Shown: positions 28,814 to 37,325, numbered from the stretch's first letter. The stretch: 37,663 nucleotides of DNA from Desulfobulbus elongatus DSM 2908 (GCF_000621145.1 NZ_JHZB01000036.1:1-37663); one strand, 5' to 3'. The notes: generated by a model from the letters alone, not told the origin. Program-made: numbers and translations.

Positions 28814-30262
28814 TCACGCCCGACGGCCGAGCTGCGCCAGCAACCGCTCGTGGATGCCGTCGAAACCGCCGTTGGAAAGGATGACCACTCTATCACCGCT
28901 GCGGCAGGTGCGGTCCAGGTCGGCCAGAATGGCCTCGGTGTCGGGAAAGGCCCGGGCCGCGATGCCCTGCTCCCTGAGATCCGCCGCCAGCCGGACCGAC
29001 GAAAACTGCTCGCTCATCGGCAGGCTGTCGAGCGGCACATGCTCGCGGACCAACACCTGGTCGGCATCGCCGAAGACGCGGGCGTATTCCTCCTGAAACA
29101 CGGCCCGGCGGCTGGAGTTGGTCCGCGGTTCGAACACCACGATTAGCCGGTTCTCCGGCCAGGCCAGGCGCAGGGCATGCAGGGTTTCGCGCACCGCGGT
29201 GGGATGATGGGCGAAATCGTCGATCACGGTGACGCCACGGACCACGCCACGGACCTGCTGCCGCCGCTTCACGCCCTCGAAGGCGGCCAAGCCGGCGACG
29301 ATGGCGTCAAAGGCAAAGCCGAGATGGTGCAGCAAGGCGATTACCGCCAGGGCATTGAGGCCGTTGTGCCGGCCCGGCATGGGCAGGATGCAGCGGCCCA
29401 GCACCGTGCCTCGGCGGGTGACCGCGAAATCGATGGCCAGGCCGTGCGCGCGCAGATCGGTCAGTTGCCACTCGCAGGCTGCGCCGGTGCCGTAGCCGAT
29501 GACCGGGCAGCGGGCCGCGCTCGCCAGTTCGGCCACCACCGGATCGTCCAGGCAGGCCACCAGGGCACCGTCGGCCGGGATGCGGCCGATGAATTCGGCA
29601 AAGGAAGCCCTGATCGCCGCCAGATCGGGGAAAATATCGGCGTGGTCGAACTCCACCGAGGTGAGGATAGCGCAATGGGGCCGGTAGTGCTGGAATTTCG
29701 ACACCTTGTTGAAAAAGGCGGTGTCGTATTCGTCGCCCTCGACCACGAAATACGGACCGGCGCCGGCGCAGGCGTTGCGGCCGAAGGCCTCGACCAGGCC
29801 GCCGATCAGGAAACCGGGGCTGGAGCCGAGGCGATGGAGCGTGGTGGCGAGCAGCGAGGAGGTGGTGGTTTTGCCGTGGGTGCCGGCCACCACCAGGGAG
29901 CGCTTGTCCGCCAGAAAGAAATGGCCCAGGGCCTGGGGCATGGAAAGGTACGGCAGGCCCAGTTCGGCCAGTGCCACCGCCTCGGGGTTGGTGATGCGCA
30001 CCACGTTGCCGACGATCACCAGATCGGGCCGCGCCGCGAGGTTGGCGGCCGCATACCCGGCCATTACCTCGATCCCCAGGCGGGCGAGGAAATCGGACAT
30101 CGGCGGGTAGACGTTCTGGTCCGAACCGGTCACCGTGTAGCCCCGCTCTTGGAGCATGGCGGCCAGCGCGGCCATGCCGGTGCCGCAGATGCCGATCAGA
30201 TGGATGTGGCGGGGGCTCTCCGGGGCGCGGTTCAGGGCCGGATCGAGCAGGCCGCCGCTCAT
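28814..30262 (-). CDS. mpl: UDP-N-acetylmuramate:L-alanyl-gamma-D-glutamyl-meso-DAP ligase (Mpl)
   Basis: The product has 482 residues of the Mur ligase family. The Rossmann start is HIHLIGICGTGMAALA, the ATP loop is VVAGTHGKTTTSSLLA, and VEGDEYDTAFF, LTSVEFDHADIFPD and VIDDFAHHPTAVRETL follow. The last and the preference for EYDTAFF mark Mpl rather than MurC. Mpl joins the recycled murein tripeptide to UDP-MurNAc, feeding turnover peptides back into synthesis. The start overlaps the stop of a small upstream gene (ATGA), so it is translationally coupled. The AmgK/MurU-like pair further along suggests that this genome recycles murein by more than one route. Confidence 0.9.
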   Translation of the reverse strand: MSGGLLDPALNRAPESPRHIHLIGICGTGMAALAAMLQERGYTVTGSDQNVYPPMSDFLARLGIEVMAGYAAANLAARPDLVIVGNVVRITNPEAVALAELGLPYLSMPQALGHFFLADKRSLVVAGTHGKTTTSSLLATTLHRLGSSPGFLIGGLVEAFGRNACAGAGPYFVVEGDEYDTAFFNKVSKFQHYRPHCAILTSVEFDHADIFPDLAAIRASFAEFIGRIPADGALVACLDDPVVAELASAARCPVIGYGTGAACEWQLTDLRAHGLAIDFAVTRRGTVLGRCILPMPGRHNGLNALAVIALLHHLGFAFDAIVAGLAAFEGVKRRQQVRGVVRGVTVIDDFAHHPTAVRETLHALRLAWPENRLIVVFEPRTNSSRRAVFQEEYARVFGDADQVLVREHVPLDSLPMSEQFSSVRLAADLREQGIAARAFPDTEAILADLDRTCRSGDRVVILSNGGFDGIHERLLAQLGRRA

Positions 30263-30447
30263 TGGGAGCGCACCGTTCGCCGGATGGCCTTGTACACCCG
30301 ATCGAAGGTCTCCTCGAACGACGAAGGGGTCAGCCGGCCCACCTCGATAAATTTGACCACGATCTCCTTGGCCACCTTGAAGATGGCCTCGTCGGTCACG
30401 TCCTGCCGCGCGGGCGCGGGCTGCCTGTTTTTCTCCTCAACACCCAT
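30259..30447 (-). CDS. Small conserved-looking protein coupled to mpl
   Basis: The product has about 62 residues and is soluble, acidic at the start and basic at the end. A helix-rich core reads DEAIFKVAKEIVVKFIEVGRLTPSSFEETFDRVYKAIRRTV. The pattern of evenly spaced hydrophobic residues and its exact ATGA overlap with mpl argue for a real gene. The start at 30447 is preferred over 30456 since AAGGA sits at proper spacing. I do not recognise a named domain. Similar short proteins beside mpl could be small regulators or accessory factors, but there is no direct evidence. Confidence 0.65.
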   Translation of the reverse strand: MGVEEKNRQPAPARQDVTDEAIFKVAKEIVVKFIEVGRLTPSSFEETFDRVYKAIRRTVRSQ

Positions 30448-30476
30448 GGATTGCATCCTTCAGGTTCCTGGCGAAT

Positions 30477-30531
30477 AAAAAAAACCCCTGTTACAGGAAG
30501 AAGGCCAATTCTATACCAGATGTAACAGGGG
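30477..30531 (-). terminator. Intrinsic terminator
   Basis: In minus-strand RNA, CCCCUGUUACA (30531-30521) pairs with UGUAACAGGGG (30495-30485), 11 bp with a 25-base loop, followed by eight U. It probably ends the transcript of the exported protein gene at 30634-31230. The rest of 30532-30633 holds nothing notable. Confidence 0.8.
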
Positions 30532-30633
30532 CAACCACTCTCGCGCGGGAAAAACCTCGTCAGCCCTCCCCGGGAGCGCATGGTTTGATTTTGTGCATGT
30601 TCGGGGAAGAGCCCTGCTCTTCCGCCATGGCGA

Positions 30634-31230
30634 TCAGTTCTTCTCCAGCGTCCGGTAATCGATGGTCTCGCCGTAGGCCAGGAGGTCCTCCCTGGCCGCC
30701 GGCCGCCCCTTGATGGTGACCACGAAACGGGCCGCCACCACGATGTAGAGTTCGCCGGTCTTTTTGCCGCTGTCGTATTTGAGGATCGCCCGCTGCCCCT
30801 TGACCATTTCAAGCTTGCCGCCGCCGGCGCCGGCGAACATGGGATTGTTGACCATCATCAGCACCGATTGCAGCACGGGCGAATCGGAGACGATCTCCAC
30901 GCTGACATTGGCCGAGCCCTTCCGGTAGTCGCGGCTGACCGTGACCCCGCCGCCGAGGATAGCCGCTCCCAGCGCCTGGGCGCTGGCCTCCTTGCCCTCC
31001 CATCCGGGCAGTGGCTCGGGCAAAAGCGCCTTGATTCGTTCGCTTTTCTGCTGCCGGACCAGTTGGGCCGCGTAATCGAGATTGGAGGCCGCGCCGGTAT
31101 AATCGCCGGCCTCGTACTGCCGGGTCGCTTCCTTGATGGTGCTGAGCACAATATCTTCAGCCCGCGACGGTTGCGCGCAGACAACCACGGCCAGGGCAAG
31201 AACGATCCGGGTCAGAATGGGTAAGGGCAT
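30634..31230 (-). CDS. Exported protein of unknown function
   Basis: The product has 198 residues. A signal peptide (MPLPILTRIVLALAVVVCAQPSRA) precedes a helical segment IKEATRQYEAGDYTGAASNLDYAAQLVRQQ, which looks like a single TPR-type pair. A globular part follows, with LLPEPLPGWEG, AILGGGVTVSRDYRKG and MVNNPMFAGAGG motifs that I believe recur in proteobacterial proteins of unknown function. It ends in a beta-rich section ILKYDSGKKTGELYIVVAARFVVTIKG. It is likely periplasmic. No catalytic motif is seen. The ribosome site is weak, so the start is tentative. It is followed by a terminator and appears monocistronic. Confidence 0.7.
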   Translation of the reverse strand: MPLPILTRIVLALAVVVCAQPSRAEDIVLSTIKEATRQYEAGDYTGAASNLDYAAQLVRQQKSERIKALLPEPLPGWEGKEASAQALGAAILGGGVTVSRDYRKGSANVSVEIVSDSPVLQSVLMMVNNPMFAGAGGGKLEMVKGQRAILKYDSGKKTGELYIVVAARFVVTIKGRPAAREDLLAYGETIDYRTLEKN

Positions 31231-31574
31231 GGGGTCGGGTCACCGGTGGGGGAACAGTAGATCGGGTCTGCTCTGTGATACCAGGAGGGGCCGGAGGTGT
31301 CAAGCAAAGACCCGCCTCGTTCCGGGGGAATCTTCGATAACAATTACGAATATTCAGATATATAACGAACAAAGCACAGAGAGGAGCCGGTGCGATTCTT
31401 ACCGGATTGTCGCCGTTGCTCCGGCCCGACGCGGCGGGCTTACCAGTAGCGGTAACAACCGGCTCCCCTGCCCTGGAATCGCGAGCCGCAGGGGCAAGGT
31501 AGGGAATATCCGGATCGTTTTCTTTCCACGGCAAACAGGGTATGATTTGCCGGCGAAACGCGGGTGCGGAAAAC

Positions 31575-31649
31575 AGGTCATTCCGAGCGCAACGAGAAAT
31601 CTCCTGGTCACAACGAGATTTCTCCTCGCTACGCTCGTCGGAATGACCT
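31575..31649. repeat. REP-like palindromic element (HSERSEES type)
   Basis: Outer arms AGGTCATTCCGAGCG (31575-31589) and CGCTCG...GGAATGACCT (31632-31649) enclose a perfect inner pair GAGAAATCTC (31594-31603) / GAGATTTCTC (31615-31624). This is the widespread dispersed repeat that gives spurious HSERSEES-like peptides. The remaining bases of the 480-base gap 31231-31710 show no gene. Confidence 0.75.
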
Positions 31650-31710
31650 CCCCAAAAACGCACTGCGCTGATGCAGCGGCAATGGCATAGGAAACAAGGA
31701 GAACACCACA

Positions 31711-32193
31711 ATGGGCCGGGAAATCGAACGCAAATTCCTGCTGGCAGGGGACGGCTGGCGCGGGCTGGCCGAGGGAATCGAGTACCGCCAGGGCTATCTC
31801 TGCGCCGACAAGAAGCGGACCGTGCGGGTGCGGCTCGCCGGCGGCCGGGGCTTTCTCACCATCAAGGGTGCCACCGCGGGCATCGGCCGCGACGAGTACG
31901 AATACGAAATCCCGGCGGCCGAGGCCCGCGCCCTCCTCGACACCCTCTGCCCGCAGCCCCAGATCGAAAAAAAGCGCTATACCATCCCCTACCGGGGCCA
32001 TGTCTGGGAGGTCGACGAATTTTTCGGGGCGAACCGGGGCCTGGTGCTGGCGGAAATCGAACTCGCCGACGAGAACGAGCCGTTCGAGCGGCCGGATTGG
32101 ATCGGCGCGGAAGTCACCGGCGATGCCCGGTATTACAATGTCCTGCTCTGCCGCAGACCCTATTGCGACTGGCCGGACACAGCCAAGGATTGA
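31711..32193 (+). CDS. CYTH-domain protein (triphosphate tunnel metalloenzyme)
   Basis: The product has 160 residues, all of it a CYTH domain. It starts with the signature GREIERKFLL. The expected alternating charged strands follow: YRQGYL, RTVRVRLAGGRGFLTIKG, EYEYEIP, KKRYTIPYRGHVWEVDEFF, LVLAEIELADENE and the closing GDARYYNVLLCRRP. These enzymes hydrolyse inorganic triphosphate or nucleoside triphosphates in a charged tunnel; inorganic triphosphatase is the usual activity of short bacterial ones. AACAAGGAGAAC precedes the ATG. No neighbour clarifies its substrate. It converges on der with a 20-base gap. Confidence 0.88.
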   Translation: MGREIERKFLLAGDGWRGLAEGIEYRQGYLCADKKRTVRVRLAGGRGFLTIKGATAGIGRDEYEYEIPAAEARALLDTLCPQPQIEKKRYTIPYRGHVWEVDEFFGANRGLVLAEIELADENEPFERPDWIGAEVTGDARYYNVLLCRRPYCDWPDTAKD

Positions 32194-32214
32194 AGGGTCC
32201 GCCCGCGCGGGCGG

Positions 32215-33552
32215 CTACTTCTTGCGGTTGCTCCGTTCGCGGAACAACAGGCGGACCGGCACCTTGTCCAGCCCCAGCCCCTCGCGGAAGCAGTTGGTGA
32301 GATAGCGCTGGTACGAGAAATGAATCCCCTTGGGATCGCTGGCCACCACGGCGAACAGCGGCGGCGCTGTGCCCAGTTGGGCGGTGTAGAAGAACTTGAG
32401 CCGGCGGCCGTGATAGAAGGGCGGCTCGTGCCGGGCCACGGCCTCGGCCAGCAGCCGGTTGAGGGCGGCGGTGGCGAAGCGCTGGTGAAACTGGCGGTGC
32501 ACCTTGCCGATCTCCGGAAAAAGCCGCTTGATACCGGTGCCGGCCAGCGCCGAAACCTTGAGCACCGGCGCGAACGGGATAAACTTCACCGCCATCCGCA
32601 CCTCCTCCAGCAGCCGCTCCTGCCGCTTCTTGTCGTCCTTGATCAGATCCCACTTGTTGAGGCAGATGATCACCGCCCTGCCCTGCTCCTGGGTGTAGCC
32701 GATCACCTTGGTGTCCTGCTCGGTGATGCCCTCCTCGGCGTCGATGAGCACCAGGGCGATATCGCAGCGGCCCAGGGCCCGCAGCGACTTGAGGATGGAG
32801 AATTTCTCCAGCTTGTCCGTGGTCTTGCCCTTGCGGCGGATGCCGGCGGTGTCGATCAGCAGGTAGGTGTAGGGATCGCGGCTCACCAGGGTATCCACCG
32901 AATCGCGGGTGGTGCCGGCGATCTCGGAAACCACCATCCGCTCCTGGCCGATGATGGCGTTGATCAGCGAGGACTTGCCCACGTTGGGCCGGCCGAGGAA
33001 GGCGATGCGCATGGTGTTGTCCGGCAGGCCGTCTGCGGGCGCATCCTTCTCCAGATGGGGCAGGACGCCGGCCATCAGGGTGTCGAGGCCGTAACCGTGA
33101 TCGGCGGACAGCGCCCACAACTCCTCGACCCCGAGTTCCCAGAACGGCGTCAGCAGCGTGTCCTCGATCTCCGGGCTGTCGATCTTGTTGACGATGTAGA
33201 ACACCTTTTTCTCGGTGCGGCGCAGCAGGTCGACGATCTCGATGTCGCTGGGCGTGAGGCCCTCGCGGCCGTCCATGAGAAACAGGATGACGTCGGCCTC
33301 GTCGACGGCCAGCAGCGCCTGGTGGCGGATGTGGTTGGTGATAGTGTCGTCCTCGTCGTCGATGCCGCCGGTATCGACCAGCATGAACGGGTGCTCCTCC
33401 CAGCGCACCGTGGCGTAATGGCGGTCGCGGGTGACGCCGGGCGTCGGGTCGACCAGGGCGTCGCGGCGCCGGGTCAGCCGGTTGAACAGGGTGGATTTGC
33501 CCACGTTGGGGCGGCCGATAAGGGCAACCAGGGTGGCGTTTTCCGTGGTCAT
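32215..33552 (-). CDS. der: Ribosome biogenesis GTPase Der (EngA)
   Basis: The product has 445 residues with two tandem GTPase domains. Domain 1: LIGRPNVGKSTLFNRL, DTGGIDDED, NKIDS. Domain 2: FLGRPNVGKSSLINAI, DTAGIRRKGK, NKWDLIKD. A C-terminal KH-like domain follows (from about residue 360 to YQRYLTNCFREGLGLDKVPVRLLFRERSNRKK). Der is essential for 50S subunit maturation. The ATG at 33552 gives the usual start MTTENATLVALIGRPN. The stop of the upstream kinase gene overlaps this ATG (ATGA). It is the last gene of a three-gene operon. Confidence 0.96.
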   Translation of the reverse strand: MTTENATLVALIGRPNVGKSTLFNRLTRRRDALVDPTPGVTRDRHYATVRWEEHPFMLVDTGGIDDEDDTITNHIRHQALLAVDEADVILFLMDGREGLTPSDIEIVDLLRRTEKKVFYIVNKIDSPEIEDTLLTPFWELGVEELWALSADHGYGLDTLMAGVLPHLEKDAPADGLPDNTMRIAFLGRPNVGKSSLINAIIGQERMVVSEIAGTTRDSVDTLVSRDPYTYLLIDTAGIRRKGKTTDKLEKFSILKSLRALGRCDIALVLIDAEEGITEQDTKVIGYTQEQGRAVIICLNKWDLIKDDKKRQERLLEEVRMAVKFIPFAPVLKVSALAGTGIKRLFPEIGKVHRQFHQRFATAALNRLLAEAVARHEPPFYHGRRLKFFYTAQLGTAPPLFAVVASDPKGIHFSYQRYLTNCFREGLGLDKVPVRLLFRERSNRKK

Positions 33553-34589
33553 GATCGTTGGCGAAGCTCCTGGCGGCATTGGCCGGTGAGGGTATGCAGG
33601 GCAGCATACCCGGCGGCCTCGGGTTTGGCAAGCAGGCGGTCGAGCGAGGCCAGGGCCGGTTCGAGATAGCGGGCGAAGAAGGGCTTGCGCCGCACTCCGC
33701 TCAGAAAGGCGAAGGCGCCGATGATCTGGAGATGGCGCTGCAGGGCCAGCAGCAGGTATTCACGGCGGAACTGGGCGGGATCGTACGGCAATTCTTCGCG
33801 CAGGGCCGCCAGATAGGCCGCGATCAGGCGGTTCTGCATGGCTTCGGGCAGGCCGGCATAGGGATCGAACAGCAGCGAGGCCAGATCGTAGGCCAGCGGC
33901 CCGAGACGGCCGCCCTGGAAATCGACGATCCGCACCTCGCCGTCGGTGAGCATGAGGTTGCGGCACTGGAAATCGCGGTGCAGAAAAAAATACGCCGGCG
34001 CCTGGGCCGCTTCGTCGGCCAGCCGGGCGCACTCGGCCGCCACCGCCGGGCGGTCGAAATCGAGCCCGAGCAGATCAGTGCAGCAGGCCGCAAGAAAATA
34101 CTCCGATTCGCGCTCGATCATCAGTTGGCGGTCATAGCGGGGTGTATCCCAGCACCAGGCCGGATCGAAGCCGGCGGCGGCCCGCACCTGCATCCGGGCC
34201 AACTGCTGCACCGCGCTTTCGTAGGCGGACAGGCTGCGGGTCGGCCCCTGCTCCGCCACCTGCTCGAACAGCCGCCGCTCGCCTAGGTCCTCGCACAGCG
34301 CCAGCCCGGTGGCCGGATCGAAACCGTACAGTTCCGGCACCGGCGCGCCGACCCGGCGGAGATGGCGGCCGATGGCGGCAAAGGCGGCGGCCTCGGCCTG
34401 GCCGCGCTGATCGTGCTCCGGCGGCAGCACGGCGATCATCGTTGGCGAGTCCTGCCCGCTCAGCCGGAAAAATCGGCGATTCGAACCGTCCGGCACCAGT
34501 TCCCGCATCTGCACGGTGGCCTCATTCCACCGGCTCGGCGCTTCCCCGAGCAACTCGCCGGCCAGGGCGATAAGCGCGGCGGCGTTCAT
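33549..34589 (-). CDS. AmgK-like sugar kinase (aminoglycoside phosphotransferase fold)
   Basis: The product has 346 residues. The APH/choline kinase fold is marked by a nucleotide loop around LVPDGSNRRFFRL, then LCEDLGERRLFE, the catalytic HRDFQCRNLML (Asp and Asn), and the metal-binding VDFQGGRLGPLAYDLASLLFDPY. With the coupled nucleotidyltransferase it matches AmgK-MurU pairs, which phosphorylate anomeric MurNAc/GlcNAc and then make UDP-MurNAc, by-passing fosfomycin-sensitive MurA. The sugar specificity cannot be told from sequence. The start overlaps the upstream stop (ATGA) and its stop overlaps the der start, so translation is coupled in both directions. Family certain, pathway probable. 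Confidence 0.8.
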   Translation of the reverse strand: MNAAALIALAGELLGEAPSRWNEATVQMRELVPDGSNRRFFRLSGQDSPTMIAVLPPEHDQRGQAEAAAFAAIGRHLRRVGAPVPELYGFDPATGLALCEDLGERRLFEQVAEQGPTRSLSAYESAVQQLARMQVRAAAGFDPAWCWDTPRYDRQLMIERESEYFLAACCTDLLGLDFDRPAVAAECARLADEAAQAPAYFFLHRDFQCRNLMLTDGEVRIVDFQGGRLGPLAYDLASLLFDPYAGLPEAMQNRLIAAYLAALREELPYDPAQFRREYLLLALQRHLQIIGAFAFLSGVRRKPFFARYLEPALASLDRLLAKPEAAGYAALHTLTGQCRQELRQRS

Positions 34590-35479
34590 GGCCGCTCCTC
34601 CGGCGTTGCCCCGCAGGCGGCGTCGATCTGCGAATCTCCGGTGACGATCCGGTCCACCAGCACGCTGCCCGCCGCCACTTCGGCCCGGTCCCAGACCACC
34701 GAGCGGCAGAGGCGCGCGCCCGCGCCGATCACCGCGCCGGCGCCGATGCAGCCCCAGTCCTCCAGAACCACGCCGGCGCCGATCCGGGCACCCGGCTCGA
34801 TCAGCCAGTCCGCTCGCCCGGCGAGCAGTTCCCGGTGCAGGTCGAGGTAATCGGCCGGCGTGCCGATATCCCGCCAGCGTGCCCCGTCCACCCGGCAGAA
34901 GCCGATCCGCCCCTGCGGAGCCAGTTCGCGGTAGAGGTCGATGATATGGTGGAACCGGTCGACCGGAATCCGCTCGATCACCTCGGGATCGACCACCTGG
35001 ATGCCGGTGAAGGCCAGTTGCCCGCCCGCGTCCGCGCCGAAGCTCCGCACCCGGTCGCCCTCGATGCCGACGTTGTTGAAGCGGGGGCAGTCGTGCAGGG
35101 CCAGGGTGACCTCGTTTTTCGAGAGCAGGTGCCGGTGGTAGACCTGCTCCAGGTCGATGTCGTGGTAGAGATCGCCGTTCACCACCAGCACCGGATCGTT
35201 GTCCAGGCTGTCCAGGGCCCGGCGCAGGCTGCCGCCGGTGCCGAGGATGGCCGGCTCGCGCTGGATGAGCACCTCGGGCCAGGACGCCAGCGCCGCCTCG
35301 ATCTGCGCCGCCAGGTGGTGGCAGTTGACCACGACGGGCCGGCAGTCGCAGGCCCGCGTCTGGTCGAGCAGGCGGTGGAGCAGCGGCTGGTTGCACACCG
35401 GGAACAGCGGCTTGGGCCGGAAATCAGTATAGGGCCGCAGTCGGGTGCCGTAGCCGGCGGCGAGGATGATGGCTTGCAT
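34586..35479 (-). CDS. MurU-like sugar-1-phosphate nucleotidyltransferase with hexapeptide tail
   Basis: The product has 297 residues. The NTP-transferase domain begins IILAAGYGTRLRPYTDFRPKPLFPV with the signature G-x-G-T-R-x-R-P and the catalytic Lys. It also has ILGTGGSLRRAL and VVNGDLYHDID (metal Asp). A left-handed beta-helix tail of hexapeptide repeats runs from about residue 230 (EPGARIGAGVVLEDWGCIGAGAVIGAG). It makes an NDP-sugar from a sugar-1-phosphate. The partner kinase directly downstream suggests a MurNAc- or GlcNAc-1-phosphate substrate, but the tail also resembles mannose- or glucose-1-phosphate enzymes. The ATG is preceded only by a weak purine-rich site. It is the first gene of the operon with the kinase and der. 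Confidence 0.8.
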   Translation of the reverse strand: MQAIILAAGYGTRLRPYTDFRPKPLFPVCNQPLLHRLLDQTRACDCRPVVVNCHHLAAQIEAALASWPEVLIQREPAILGTGGSLRRALDSLDNDPVLVVNGDLYHDIDLEQVYHRHLLSKNEVTLALHDCPRFNNVGIEGDRVRSFGADAGGQLAFTGIQVVDPEVIERIPVDRFHHIIDLYRELAPQGRIGFCRVDGARWRDIGTPADYLDLHRELLAGRADWLIEPGARIGAGVVLEDWGCIGAGAVIGAGARLCRSVVWDRAEVAAGSVLVDRIVTGDSQIDAACGATPEERP

Positions 35480-35555
35480 GGCGATGGGAAATGAACTTGA
35501 CTTGCGCCGGAAACTGCTCTACTAATCACCTTTTCCGGCCGGTTGGCAAAGATAT

Positions 35556-35571
35556 GCGCCCCTTTGGGCGC
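35556..35571 (+). other. Short hairpin upstream of hisHF
   Basis: GCGCCC-CTTT-GGGCGC forms a 6-bp stem in the 174-base divergent gap before the hisHF gene. There is no T tract. Its function is unclear, and no his leader peptide with consecutive His codons was seen around it. Confidence 0.3.
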
Positions 35572-35653
35572 GCACAAACAGCACGCGTTTTCGCGCAGAA
35601 CTGTTCTTGTACCGTCTCCGGCCCATCCTTGCAAGCATCCGAGCAAAAAAACC

Positions 35654-37228
35654 ATGATTACCCTCCTCGATTACGGCGCCGGCAACGTCCGTTCGGTGAT
35701 CAACGCCATCGAACGGCTCGGCGAAACCGTTTCCCTGGTCAACAGCGGCGCGGACATCGACCGGGCCGAGCGGCTGGTCTTTCCCGGCGTCGGCAACTTC
35801 GGCGCCCTGATGCACACCCTGCGGGACAAGGGGCTGCGCGAGCCGCTGCTTCGCTATCTCCGGTCCGGCAAGCCCTTCTTCGGCATCTGCGTTGCCCTCC
35901 AGGCCCTGTTCGAGTCGAGCGAGGAGGCCCCGGAAGAACCGGGCCTGGGCCTGCTCCCCGGCCGGGTGCAGCGGTTCACCTGCGATCTGGCCATCCCCCA
36001 CATCGGCTGGAACGGCCTCAAGGCGCGACAGGCCTCGCCCCTGTTCCACGGCCTGACGGGCAACGAAAAGTTCTATTTCGTCCACTCCTATCACGTGGTG
36101 CCGACCGGCAACGACGACATCCTCACCACCACCGACTACGGCTACGAGTTTGTCAGCGCCATCCAGAAGGGGGCCATGGTGGCCACCCAGTTCCACCCGG
36201 AGAAGAGCGGCCGTGCCGGGCTCAAGCTGCTGGAGAATTTCCTCGCCGGCACCCGCGAGGCGGTGCGGCCCGCGGCCTGCCCGCAGACCACCACCTTGGC
36301 CAAGCGGATCATCGCCTGCCTCGATGTGCGCGCCAACGACCGCGGCGACCTGGTGGTTACCAAGGGTGACCAGTACGACGTCCGCGAGGAGGGTGCGGTG
36401 CGCAACCTGGGCAAGCCGGTGGAACTGGCCGGCGACTACTACGAGCAGGGGGCCGACGAGATCACCTTTCTCAACATTACCGGCTTCCGCGACTTTCCGC
36501 TTCAGGACATGCCCATGCTCGCAGTGCTGGAGCAGACCTCGAAAAACGTCTTCGTTCCCCTGACCATCGGCGGCGGCATCCGCGATTTCACCGACCGCGA
36601 CGGCCGTTTTTCCAGCTCGCTGGAGGTGGCCTCGCAGTACTTCCGCTCCGGCGCCGACAAGGTGTCCATCGGTTCGGACGCGGTGCTGATCGTCGAGGAG
36701 GTGCTGAAAACCGGCAGGGCCACGGGCCTGAGTTCCATCGAGCAGATCGCGCGGGTGTACGGCAACCAGGCGGTGGTCATCTCCATCGACCCGCGCCGGG
36801 TGTACGTGACCGGCCCGGACGCGGTGCCGCACGCGGTCATCGAAACCCGGTTTCCCGGCCCGAACGGCGAGCGGTACTGCTGGTATCAGTGCACCATCAA
36901 GGGCGGCCGCGAAGGACGGCCGGTGGATGCGGTCACCCTGGCCAAGGTCTGCGAGCAATTGGGCGCGGGCGAGATTCTGCTGAACTGTATTGATAAGGAT
37001 GGCACCAACTCGGGCTTTGATCTCGAACTGATCAACGCGGTGCGCTCGGCGGTGACCATCCCGGTGATCGCCTCCAGCGGCGCCGGCAGCGCCCAACACT
37101 TCCTGGAGGTCTTCACTGAAACCAGGGCGGAGGCGGCCCTGGCGGCGGGTATCTTTCACCGCAAGGAAGTGCCTATCGGCGAAGTAAAGGAGTATTTGCG
37201 GGATAAGGTGGAGATTCGGCCGCTGTAA
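35654..37228 (+). CDS. hisHF: Fused imidazole glycerol phosphate synthase HisH-HisF (HIS7 type)
   Basis: The product has 524 residues. Residues ~1-200 are the class I glutamine amidotransferase: LLDYGAGNVRSV, FPGVGNFGALM, FFGICVALQALFE (catalytic Cys) and QFHPEKSGRAGL (His/Glu). After a short linker, ~215-524 is the HisF barrel: RIIACLDVRANDRGDLVVTKGDQYDVRE (catalytic Asp), VPLTIGGGIRDF, GADKVSIGSDA, VVISIDPRR and NCIDKDGTNSGFDL (second Asp). It makes IGP and AICAR for histidine and purine metabolism. The fused form and the DRGDLVVTKGDQYDVRE insertion are the eukaryotic HIS7 style, uncommon in bacteria. No other his gene is in the window. A very strong terminator follows. Confidence 0.93.
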   Translation: MITLLDYGAGNVRSVINAIERLGETVSLVNSGADIDRAERLVFPGVGNFGALMHTLRDKGLREPLLRYLRSGKPFFGICVALQALFESSEEAPEEPGLGLLPGRVQRFTCDLAIPHIGWNGLKARQASPLFHGLTGNEKFYFVHSYHVVPTGNDDILTTTDYGYEFVSAIQKGAMVATQFHPEKSGRAGLKLLENFLAGTREAVRPAACPQTTTLAKRIIACLDVRANDRGDLVVTKGDQYDVREEGAVRNLGKPVELAGDYYEQGADEITFLNITGFRDFPLQDMPMLAVLEQTSKNVFVPLTIGGGIRDFTDRDGRFSSSLEVASQYFRSGADKVSIGSDAVLIVEEVLKTGRATGLSSIEQIARVYGNQAVVISIDPRRVYVTGPDAVPHAVIETRFPGPNGERYCWYQCTIKGGREGRPVDAVTLAKVCEQLGAGEILLNCIDKDGTNSGFDLELINAVRSAVTIPVIASSGAGSAQHFLEVFTETRAEAALAAGIFHRKEVPIGEVKEYLRDKVEIRPL

Positions 37229-37249
37229 ACTCCGCCTGACAGCCATGCT

Positions 37250-37297
37250 CCACAAAAAAAGCGCCTGACCACTGTTGGTCAGGCGCTTTTTTTGTGG
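37250..37297. terminator. Strong bidirectional intrinsic terminator
   Basis: CCAC-A7-GCGCCTGACCA pairs with its exact complement ending T7-GTGG across a CTGT loop: a 22-bp perfect stem. It separates hisHF from the IS element and can serve either strand. Confidence 0.93.
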
Positions 37298-37325
37298 AAG
37301 TGTGGTGAGCAGGTTTCTTTAGTGA

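Noticed and set aside
35556-35571. His-operon attenuator before hisHF
   Set aside because: No leader peptide with runs of His codons and no U tract; only a short hairpin is present.
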